The notes under the pieces: generated by a model | Told to the model about the DNA's origin: nothing | Databases searched by the model: none | What the model saw: only the letters and a program-made list of their open reading frames with translations | Position numbers and translations under genes: made by a program | Shown: positions 22,901 through 34,900 of the stretch, piece by piece | How positions within the stretch are numbered: position 1 is the first letter of the stretch | How the letters are laid out: each line of letters begins with the position of its first letter | Assembly: GCA_029582155.1 (NCBI GenBank) | Contig: CM055901.1 | Span: forward strand, 21,121,597 to 21,185,596 | Reading direction: 5' to 3' | DNA: 64,000 nucleotides | DNA from: Panopea generosa | Taxonomy: Eukaryota > Mollusca > Bivalvia > Adapedonta > Hiatellidae

Positions 22901-25900
22901 CTGGCTTAGACACCATCTGGTTCATGTTCAAATTGGTCAGGTGCAAGCTGTCATCATCCCCAGTGTCCCGGTTTCGAGATCGGCGCGGGGTCGAGTTTCT
23001 GCCCTGATGCAGCCGCTCATTCTGAATAAGCCCTGCAGTACTGCCAGCCAAACTTTGGTCTTCAAAATCACTGGGGGCACCTTTGTTGGCATTGCCTGGA
23101 ATGTAATAGACAACGTTTTGAAAATATTAGCTAAATGAAATAACACGTATTTCTTTGTGGAGTTAATTACAATGTATAATGAATGGAAAAGTTAATCTGT
23201 CACTTGCTATTTCATGTACCAGTAACCTGGCATTTTATGTTTTTTCTCAAAAAGTATCTTAGCAATTTCTTGAAATTTGTTCTTGAATAAGAAAGTACTT
23301 TGAGATGCAATATCGTATATCAATCATCATGGGAACTGTGTCCAGTTGGAGATTCAAACTGATGGATTGATAGTCAGACACACTACCAACGGAGCTAACA
23401 AGGTCCGTCTTAATGTTCTTATTGAATTGGGCTTATAAAGGCATTCCAGCACATTTCACAGACAGAAACAGAGAGACATCACAGAGAGAGGAAGAGAGTC
23501 ACACCATCCTTCCACACATAACTGGCAACCTTTCTCACAGATGTTTTGGATCAAGCTGGAAACTCTAAACACGGCAAGGCAATAACTGCATGCTTGCTCA
23601 ATATCCTGACCATTATATATAATCTGGAAAGTTTGCTTGACTTGGTGTTTGGCAACTTACGTAAATATTTAATGTCTTCTGGAACATCGTCAACCTCATC
23701 ATCCATCAGGTCTGTCTGCAGCTTGGCAAAATTGATGAAAACCTGAAAAGACACAAATAATTTATTGTGTGTATGCCATTAAGTTGTGGATATAACCCAA
23801 GGGTAATTTGGCATTTATTATTATTTTAAACTGCAGCCATATAGCAGTTCTGTTGTTTCCTGAAATAATTTTTGGAAAAACTGATTCCTCTATTTAACCC
23901 TTTACTCCATAGATACGAATTTTCCCGTACCAATCACAAGAGGCCTTTGAAAACAGTGCAGGAAGAGTTTAGATTGCTCGTAACGAGCAATCTAAACACT
24001 TCCTGCACTGTTTTCCACTCGGTCAGTTAATATAAGCATAATTTACCTAATAATTCAAAAGCCTTCTATATTAGGTGTCCAAAGGCCTCTATATCAGAGG
24101 CTTCTAAACTTCTATATGAAGTTAAGGGTTAAAATACTAATTGGGGTGGTAGTGTAGTAGATAATGTTGGCCGCTCACAACAGAGGTTGTCAGTTTAATC
24201 CCCAGCTCCACTGGAAGCTTCTCAATAAAAACAATCACTCAATACTGTTTCTACCCAGGAAGCAGACTCAAAAGTAGTTTAGTACAAACTAAAATATTTG
24301 AATTTGTTTCTTATTTGAGAGCTGCCTTTTAACAGACATTCATTTAATATATTTTCATTTACTGTTTCTAGTTTCTGTTTTAAGGAAAATGTTGGACTGA
24401 TTATGTGGGGCAGGCAGGTACAGCATTTGTAATTATCAAGTCAATATATGAGCTAAATAGTAGGTCATACTTGCTTGTGTGTAATTTGTTATATAGAAAA
24501 GACAGATCTTGTATGATGCCGTAGTTTTGTAGAGTGGCCTTACTTGAGACATATCTTAAGTAATGTAGTTTGTCTGGAAGCGTCAGTTTTACTGTAATTA
24601 TTTAGGCAAATAACAACCCAACCTGGCCCAGATTAGCTTGTGTTTACAAATACCTGACCCAGTGTAGTTTGTGTTTACAAATACCTGACCCCGTGTAGTT
24701 TGTGTTTACAAATACCCAGAAACCTGGCCCAGATTGGTTTGTGTTTACAAATACTGACATACCTGATCCATGGTAGTTGGTGTTTACAAATACCGACATA
24801 CCTGATCCAGAGTAGTTTGTGTTTACAAATACCAACTTACCTGATCCATGGTAGTTTGTGTTTATAAATTCCAACTTATATGATCCATGGTAGTTTGTGT
24901 TTACAAATACTAACATACCTGGTCCAGAGTAGTTTGTGTTTACAAATACCAACTTACCTGGTCCAGTGTAGTTTGTTATTACAAATACCAACTTACCTGG
25001 TCCAGAGTAGTTTGTGTTTACAAATACCAACTTACCTGGTCCAGTGTAGTTTGTGTTTACAAATACCAACTTACCTGATCCAGAGTAGTTTGTGTTTACA
25101 AATACCAACTTACCTGATCCATGGTAGTTTGTGTTTACAAATACCAACTTACCTGGTCCAGTGTAGTTTGCATTTACAAAATTCCAACTTATCTGATCCA
25201 TGGTAGTTTGTGTTTACAAATACCAACATACCTGATCCAGAGGAGTTGGTGTTTACAAATACCAACTTACCTGATCCATGGTAGTTTGTGTTTACAAATA
25301 CCAACATACCTGATCCAGAGTAGTTTGTGTTTACAAATACCAACTTACCTGATCCATGGTAGTTTGTGATTACAAATACCAACATACCTGGTCCAGTCAG
25401 TGTGTGTTTACAAATTCCAACTTATCTGATCCATGGTAGTTTGTGTTTACAAATACCAACATACCTGATCCAGAGTAGTTTGTGTTTACAAATACCAACT
25501 TACCTGGTCCAGTGTAGTTTGTCTTTACAAATACCAACTTATCTGGTCCAGTGTAGTTTGTCTTTACAAATACCAACATACCTGATCCACAGTAGATGTG
25601 GTTACAAATACCAACTTATCTGGTCCAGTGTAGTTTGTGTTTACAAATACCAACATACCTGATCCACAGTAGATGTGTTTACAAATACCAACTTATCTGG
25701 TCCAGTGTAGTTTGTGTTTACAAATACCAACATACCTGATCCAGAGTAGTTTGTGTTTACAAATACCAACTTATCTGGTCCAGTGTAGTTTGTGTTTACA
25801 AATACCAACATACCTGATCCAGAGTAGTTTGTCTTTACAAATACCAACTTATCTGGTCCAGTGTAGTTTGTGTTTACAAATACCAACATACCTGATCCAC

Positions 25901-28900
25901 AGTAGATGTGTTTACAAATACCAACTTATCTGGTCCAGTGTAGTTTGTCTTTACAAACACCAACATACCTGGTCCAGAGTAGTTTGTGTTTACAAATACC
26001 AACTTACCTGGTCCAATGTAGTTTGTCTTTACAAATATCAACATACCTGGTCCAGAGTAGTTTGTGAGACAGAGTAGTCCTCAATATTTAGCTTTGCCCT
26101 GACAGACTCTATCTGTCCAAACAGAGTTGACAGTTTGACGTCTGATCCCAGCTGGTACTGCAGCATGTTGTGATGTTTCTCCTTGATGGTGGACTGAGGA
26201 AACTCCTTCATGAAGAAATCCATGACAGGATCCATTTCTGGGGTCTCGCCAGAGACGCGTACTATCACAGTATAGCCATCTCCAAACCTGAAGTGTAAGG
26301 TATATATTAGGTTTATGAAAATGTTCGAGGTCTCAACCTACATATTTAGCAGTTTTTAGAACATAATACACCCACAACATATTTTTGATATTAACCTCAT
26401 GTTTTTGTAACCTTGTGATTCATAGCTCTATGCTTTCTATATAACTTGGCTCTCGTAGATAAATGCTTAACTACTTTCCAACTTGACAAATATTTTTTTT
26501 AATGAAGTTTAATACCATTTTCAACATATTTCAGGTTATATATGGCATATCCAGTTTTGTTGGTTGAGAAAGACTTCAGAATGAATCTGAGTAGAACCAC
26601 TGTACTTCCACAAGTAACTGGCAAACTTTCTCACATAAAGTCTTTTGAGCAAGCAGGACTCGAGCCAATCTTAGCGGTGAGATGTAAGTGATCTTAAGAT
26701 GGTGCCTTAAACCACTCAGCCATGGGGGACCCTTGTGGGAATATATAAATTACGTCATTTTTCAAGGTAAAGTGATGTTATTTTCAGACGTTACATCATA
26801 CAACAACTGACAGAAACTATTTTGCCTGATTTATTCTTCTTCCTCACAAGTGATCTGTTAAGTTTTTATTTTTTTTATCTTTTTTGTGGATCTATCTTCA
26901 ATAAAAAAATATTGATCTTTTAAAAAAAATATATTTTTAATGAAAATAAAAAGGGTCAAGGCCGCATGAAAGTTACGAGGTGGGCGAGGATGACAATTAA
27001 GCAATCAATTTATTATGGCCTTAAAAGAAGTATATCACGATAACACACCATAAATGTGACAGTCTTCAAAAATAAAATAATCATCAAAATGGGTAAAAAG
27101 CATCTCATTATCATTAATAATATAATTTGAATAGTTAAGTATGTCAAATCTGCCAAAACGTGACAACATCGACAACTTAAATGAGAGTGATAAACTTGAA
27201 ACCAAATCCCCATTCTTAAAATAGATGGTATTCAAATACTGTTTGATGACATTCACATCGTCACTTCTGACTCTTTCTAAGATGAAACAATATTTACTAT
27301 GTTTGTAAACCTTTACAACGGATCGAACTGAAATCAAAATGAAATCATGCAACTCATATAATACGTCACAAAATATGTTGCCATTTTAAGTGGGAAATCT
27401 ATCTTACGGTAGTCTAACCTAGGTGCATAGCCCAAGTTAGGAAAGTCTTTTTAAATATACTATTTAGTCATTTTTAAATAGGTATCTTTTTGGCAATATG
27501 GGGTCAGTGAGTATATATAAGCAATGTAAATGTTTATAGACGATTTTAAAATTTCAAAATCCTGATATACTCCCTTTAAATGTACACTCTACGAGCTCAG
27601 AATTATTCATGTTCGCTCACTTAAAGGGGAACAACCCATGATAACGTAAAAAAATGAAAATGATCCAAATTCAATGGACAAGTTGAGATGGCATAATTTG
27701 GGAGTTGTTTTATAAAATGTTCAATTAAATGTTGATTAATAAATATCAAATGACCAATGACTACAGGGGATACACTTACTTGTTTTTCAGATGTTGTATA
27801 CTTCCAAGGCACCTGAATCTACCATTCACCATAATGGCGAGACGCCCACACAAGGCCTCACATTCCTCCATACTTAAATATAAAATATATAAATGTAAGT
27901 CCAAGGTGTTTCAAAGGAATCAAATTGGTTCTTAAATGAACAAAATGGTGCCAATCCATGTGAACCCATAATTTGTATGGGTGAAAGGTAAGTGGTGATT
28001 AGACAACAGTGCTTTAGATTACTCAGCCACAGACGACCATAATTATAAGTGATGTTTTTATATCAGTTGGAAGATCAAAGAGTAGTAGCTACGTTTGAGG
28101 CCAGTCCCAGTTAGCTCAGTCGTTAGCATAGCTGTCTATCAATCGAGGTGTATTGAGTTTGAATCCCCGCCTAGCCACAGTCTATGTGACAACTGATATA
28201 TGACATGTAAACCCTCTATGGCATGAAAATGATGCTAAATATTCAAACAAAGAAAACCAAACTACCTATGAGATGTAAGAATGACAGATCGGCCGTCCTT
28301 GACAATGTTGCTAATACAGTTCCACAAGAAGCGACGTGCTCCGGGGTCCATACCTGTAGTTGGCTCATCCTGAAATTATACATGTTTAATCAACCTTGGA
28401 TTCTCGTACCACACATATTGCAGACAAGACAGAAGTTAATCTATTATAATGTGAATCTATAAAGTGAATCTACAATGTGAATCTATAATGTAAATTTATA
28501 ATGTAAATCTATAAAGTGAATCTATAATGTGAATCTATAAAGTGAATCAATAATGTGAATCTATAAAGTGATCAATAATGTGAATCTATAATGTGAATCA
28601 ATAATGTGAATCTATAATGTGAATCTATAATGTGAATCAATAATGTGAATCTATAATGTGAATCTATAATAATATTGTGGTCAAAGAGATGCCATCTGAG
28701 AATTAAATATATGGTTAGTCACAAGAACGTTGCTCTGTCAAATTTTTTACATATATCTTGGTGCCAGGGTTGGATGTTTGTCAAATATTTTACATCTATC
28801 TTGGCGTTAGGGTTGAATATCTGTCAAATATTTTACATTTATCTTGGCGCGAGGGTTGGATGTCTGTCAAAATTTTACATCTATCTTGGCACAAGTGTTG

Positions 28901-31900
28901 GATATCTGTCAAATATTTTACATCTTTCTTGGCATAAAGGTTGGATATCTGTCAAATGTTTTACATCTATCTTGGCAAATATTTTACATCAATCTTGGCG
29001 CGAAGGTTGACTATTTGTCAAATATTTTACATCTATCTTGGCACAAAGGTTGGATATCTGTCAAATATTTTACATCTATCTTGGCACAAAGGTTGGATAT
29101 AATGTCAATTTTATTTACATCTATCTTGGCGCTAAGGTTGGATATCTGTCAATTTTATTTACATCTATCTTGGCACAAAGGTTGGATATCTGTCAATTTT
29201 ATTTACATCTATCTTGGCACAAAGGTTGGATATCTGTCAATTTTATTTACATCTATCTTGGCACGAGGATTGGATATCTGTCAAATATTTTAAATCTATC
29301 ATTGGCGCGAGGTTTGGATATCTGCCAAATGTTTTACATATATCTTGGCGCGAGGGTTTGATATCTGTCAAATGTTTTACATCTATCTTGGCACAAGGTT
29401 GGATATCTGTCAAATGTTTTACATCTATCTTGGCAAAAGGGTTTGACATCTTTACATTTATCTTAGGGATTATAGATTAATTTTCCCAATAAAGAAAATA
29501 TATTGCAGCTGGAATAATAAATAGCTTTCCACAGAAAAATACAGCAGTAAACAGGTAACTTAGCAAAATTATTATAGATGGATCTCTGATATGGGATATT
29601 GCAATAAATAGTTTACTTACCAAAAATATTATAGATGGATTTCCAATGAGGGATATAGCAGTGGATAGTTTCCTCTTGTTTCCTCCAGAATAGTTTGTTG
29701 ATATTTTGTTGGCATGTTGGATTAGTCCTAGCTTACGGATACCCCAGTCTGCTATCTGCACATACAATGACAATATTCTCATATGTGTAAATTATTTCAC
29801 TACATACAGTAAAACAGCCACTTCTATTGAGCAGCCACTTGTCTTAAGCAGCCACAGTTGCTTTTTCCCATTTCTATATCAGAGCAAGTAAATCTTTATT
29901 TAACAACAACCTGTCGTATAAGACTACTTTTGCACCTCCCCTTGGCTGGCTGCTTAAAACAGGTTTGACTGCATGCAATTAATCTCAAAGAAACACATAT
30001 AAAACACTACTTTGAGTCACTATTCTCTCATCAGTCAGAAAATTATATCTTTGCTTGTTTTAAACAGTATCTGTGGATATAACAAAATAATATATACAAA
30101 ATCTTTGTCATATATCAGTTAAATTTTACAAGTAGTTTTAAGGATGATCTAGACTGCTTTTAGTCAAACATGAAGTACAGAGGAGGTAGCACATAGAGTG
30201 TCTTTAGAGTGTTGGCCACTCTTGCCAAATGGTTGCTGGTTCGATCCAGTTTTATTGGTGGAGGAAAACCTAGGAATGAATCTGAGTAGAACCAACAAAC
30301 TTTCTTGCAGGTTATCGGACTAAACTGGGTTCGAACCGATTACCTCAGCAGTGAGAGGTAAGTGGTCATAAGATGATAGCAATATAGACCATTTGGGCAC
30401 AGATGACCCTTATACTTTATCTAACAATCTAACCCTGACCTGTGAAGTTAAACAAGAACACCACAGGCAGGTGCAGATGCTCATACTATTTAATATCCAT
30501 TAAGTAGGTAAAGGTCAGTGACACAAACTTTTTTAACATGATATTGATCACTAAACAGAATCGATACTATTTCTGATAAACAGGTTTTAGAGCCTAAAGT
30601 ATTGAAATTAAAGTTACTTAGCTATATACTTTATCTTTATAACATGATATGAACATGTTTAGGAAATTTAACAAATTAAAAACTATAACATAAGTAGCTT
30701 GTTCTGAAGCTGACAAAAAGCTGCGCTAAACGTAAAAGTTTAACCAGCAGACGAAGGAAACAATGCCCCTGTTAATGCTAGTGCCACCGCCAGGTTCATG
30801 CCAATAGCTTTTCATTTTTTTTTCAAATAGAAGAGCTCAAAAATGCCTTTTTATTTCCGGCTACTCCCATAATGCTACTTACCTGTTTCACTTCCTGTTC
30901 TGGTATACCTCGGAGCCGTGCATAGAAGTGAAGATGTTCAACCCCAGTCAATAAGGGGTCAAGGGCATCAAACTGGGGACAGTAGCCAATATTCTGTCTC
31001 ACCTGTACCATCTCATTCAGGATGCTAACAAAAAATATTACACATTCAAACATTCAATTTTTATCCAAACAGATTACACCGTATGTTGGAACATGTTATG
31101 AATCTTTGTTACTGTCGGCAAATAGCTTTATAACTGGTGTTATTTATTTGTACATCCAACATAAATAAAGGTTCTTGTATACTTACATACATAATATTCA
31201 ATCATTCAATCATTGCTCTACTGGCTATATATACAGAATACTGCTTGGCCTGATGTTCTACCACCGGACCACTCTCAAAACTTTAACTAACTAAATTACA
31301 AAATCAATTGCAGTTTTCCAGTCTACTGACTATACATACTTCAGAATATTATTAAAATCATTCTGATATGTACCATCACTAAAATCTTGCTAAAATCAAA
31401 ATTTGTGGAACGCATGATCCAGTGGTAGACCATGTGTGGTTTCCTTGAGCAAGACGCTTTTTCTTTATAAACTTAGTACTGGTTCTACCCAGGAAGACTG
31501 AGGGTGATTTGAATCAGTCGTAATAACTTGCTTCACAACTGAAGTAAAATAAAATTAAAGAATCAAGAATCAAAACTTAAATCAAGATTTGATTCGACTG
31601 TTCTTTCGTTTATATAGTTAATGTCACTCTTTCCTGAAAGGTTAACCAGTATGTGAACACACCCATCTTTGCAAGTAACAAATAATAAGTTTCCCACTTT
31701 GAATCAGCAGTGAGAGACAAATGACAATGAGACGCAAAATCATATATCAATCATCGAGGAGACTGTGACCAGACAGGGATTCAAACTCTTGACCAATGGA
31801 CTGATAGATGAGTAACAAACTCAACTAACGAGGCCAGACCACCTGACTGTTTTTTAATCACCTGTGATTGTTCACATAGGCATTTCCTCTTGTAAGCCTT

Positions 31901-34900
31901 TCATCTCCTGTCAACATTTTGAATGTGGTTGTCTTGCCTGCCCCATTGACGCCAAGCAGCCCAAAACATTGCCCTTTTGGCACACCAACACACAGCCTGT
32001 CAACCGCTGTCAGCTGACCCTTCTTCCCTCTTGCATTGAACTCCTAATAAAACATAGAAACACAATATATGGAGGTTCTATATGGTTAATGCAAGATTGC
32101 TATTTTAAAAATATGAACAGAGAAAAATTGTGAACAAGGTACGATATTCACATCTCCAAATTCTGACACATAAAAAGTTTGTAAGCTTCTTTACATTTGT
32201 GAAATAGACACCATGATGCTCAGAATCAGGGTCTAGCTGGAAGTTTTTTTGATATACATAATTTTATCACTCATTTGCATTTTGGTGATTAAACAATGTC
32301 CGTTATAATACATTAAAGCGTCATTGCCTGTCGGGTCTTTTTCCCTGCAAGCTCTGAACAATTTTTTAGTTAGAAGGCATGTACAGTATGTTAAAACATA
32401 ATTTGGACATAGAGGGAATAATTGTATGAGAGCAACTTAAACAGATCAGTTTGTATAGCAAATATGTCACTGCTGCATATATTTCTCAACTGGTAATCTA
32501 TATATTGATGAAAAACTCTATTATCATTGATTGACAAAACAAGACGCTGGAGAACTGCTAGCAACACAAAAAAAAAATTCCAGTTTACCAATTGTGTTGC
32601 CATAGCAACTACAATTTTCTGCTGGACTGAAAAAGTAATAAAATGGAGTGTATGATCTCCTCTATCCACAAGATCAGTTTTACAAATGTTCCAGTAGCTT
32701 GGATACAGACATTATCTCCTTATTGCCCTCTTTCAACATGCCAAGTTTCACAAATGTAGCTTGGATACTTTTTTTGTTACCACAGGATCAAAGTTGTACT
32801 ACAGGATCAAAGTTGTATCTATTATTTTACCTATTTTGTTATTATTGCCCTCTTTCAACATGCTAAGTTTCACAAAGCTGGCTTGGAAACATTTTAAGTA
32901 TTTTTATCGGATGAACAGCGGGCAATCCTATAGTCCCCTCCAAAGAAACTGGTATGTGACTAATAATCATACAATATTCATTACTTTTTATCATTCTTTG
33001 TTCCCCACCCCAAATACACACCTTTGTCAGGTTTTCCAACCTCATAACATCGTCTTGTGCATTACCACCCATAACACGTCGTCTCTCGCGGGCAACATCA
33101 TCATCTTCATCATCCAAAGATGAGCCTAAAGGCTTCTTTACTCTGAAAGATGCATACAACAGTCATCATTAACAGTGAGCTTATCATAAAAACCACAAAA
33201 CTGTGTTTTTGTCAATTCATTGCCTTGCTGAAAGACTTAACATTAGGTAATTTTCTACACTGTTGTTTGTTTGTTTGAATGTTTAGCGTCATTTTTATGT
33301 CATTAGGGTTACCACTCTTTTCTGGGATCCTGGAGGGCTTATCAGTACTTGATCATAATCTCTGTGGTTAACTGATAATTTTCTCACTTGAATGAGCAGT
33401 GAAAGACGCATGACAAAGGGACACAATGTCTTGTATCAATCATCACAGAGACTACGACCAGGTGGGGAATCAAACTCGAGAGCCTTATACTGATAGTCAG
33501 ATGAACTTTTGACTGAGCTAATTGGGCCTGGCTATTAGTGTAGAGTGTATGATATGGCTTGTAACTTTTAAATTATATCTCTATACATCTTAAGGATGAT
33601 GTTTATAATAACAAGAGCTGTCACAGGGACAGAGTACTCGACTATTCGAATATTTGTCACAGAAGTACAAATTTGATAGAGACTGATGACAAATTCAAGC
33701 AAATAAGAGTTATCTAACTTCCAAATTGAGAAAATTGAGTAGGTCTTATGACTGCAATATCTTGTATGAAGTTTCAATCAAAAACATGCAGTGACTGATG
33801 AGTTATAAAATTTCTAAGTAAAACAAAGGCTCTGGCAATAATTTGTATTATATTCATGCAAGAGTTATCTAACTTAGTTGTTCTAGTAGGGTTGATGAAT
33901 AGGAAGGTTTGTGTAAAGTTTTAAGGCAATACATGCAATGGTTACTGAGGAAAGGACTTGCATGGAAAACTTTAACAAAGGTGTGACACCGACACCAACG
34001 CCCGGGTAAGTAGAAAAGCTCTCTTTATTCTCCGAATAGTCGATTTTAAAAATGAAATTCAAACTAATATTGAAACAAGCAATTTAGAGAATGGATATCC
34101 CTTGCCTATTGAGGGCACAGGCTGAACATTCAATGTCCACTTGATGTCTGTACCAAGTTTCATCAGATTCAGATAAAAATGTTGGAGTTGCAGAATGTTG
34201 TGAGATTACTATGACAATCTCAACAATACTTGGTGGGATTCAACCAATTCATCAACCAATAATGCCTACAAAGTGGTTTGTGAAGTTTCTATACGATTTG
34301 TCACCTTTTATTGGAATAACTCTTCTGGAATGAGGTTTAATGCCATTTTCAACACTTTTCAGATACACTGTATATGGCATATCCAATTTTATTGGTGGAT
34401 GTTGTTTTTGTTGTTGTTGTATGATGTTTAGCGTCGCTTTCAACGATTTTTCAGTCACACGCTGACTGGTGTCTACTTGAGACAGTATTCTAAGCGCTGT
34501 CACACTGGAGTATCATGCCGCAGACACATGGTATGATACCCCACCGAGTAACATTATACTGACACCGGGCTGACCTGACCTAGAACTTTCCTCTAAATGC
34601 TGAGCATCAAGCGAGGGAGCTTCTAGAACCATTTTTAAAGTTTTTGTATGACCCAGCTGGGTATTGTACCCAGGACCTTCAGCATGCAAGGCAGACGCTC
34701 TACCACTAGACCACACAGCGGTTCTTTATTGGTGGAGGAAGACCTCAGAATGAATTTGAGTAGACACACATAACTGGCAAACTTTCTCGTATGAAGTTTT
34801 TTGAGCGAGCTGAACTTGAACCTACATCCTACATGGTGAGAGGCCTGTGATCTTAAGATGACACATTAGACCACTTGGCCACGAAGGACCCCTTTTCATG

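Noticed and set aside
22875-23146. Overlapping ORFs on both strands at exon w24
   Set aside because: Shadows of the real w24 frame, which is fixed by the phases of w23 and w25.
24644-26077. Long repeat-protein ORFs (up to 185 codons, 13-residue period) on both strands
   Set aside because: Generated by the 39-bp minisatellite; the period is divisible by three. The correct reading is exon-junction amplification in an intron.
28105-28180. Possible functional tRNA gene
   Set aside because: A and B boxes are good but the anticodon and acceptor stems do not pair, and the sequence continues into a SINE body.
28675-29480. ORFs of 70-150 codons with repeated text
   Set aside because: Lie in the 44-bp minisatellite of the w19-w20 intron; no splice context or family.
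32863-33159. 98-codon minus-strand ORF taken as one gene
   Set aside because: Only 33022-33142 is coding (exon w16); the remainder is intron read-through in the same frame.
34513-34716. 67-codon minus-strand ORF
   Set aside because: Falls entirely within SINE family D.
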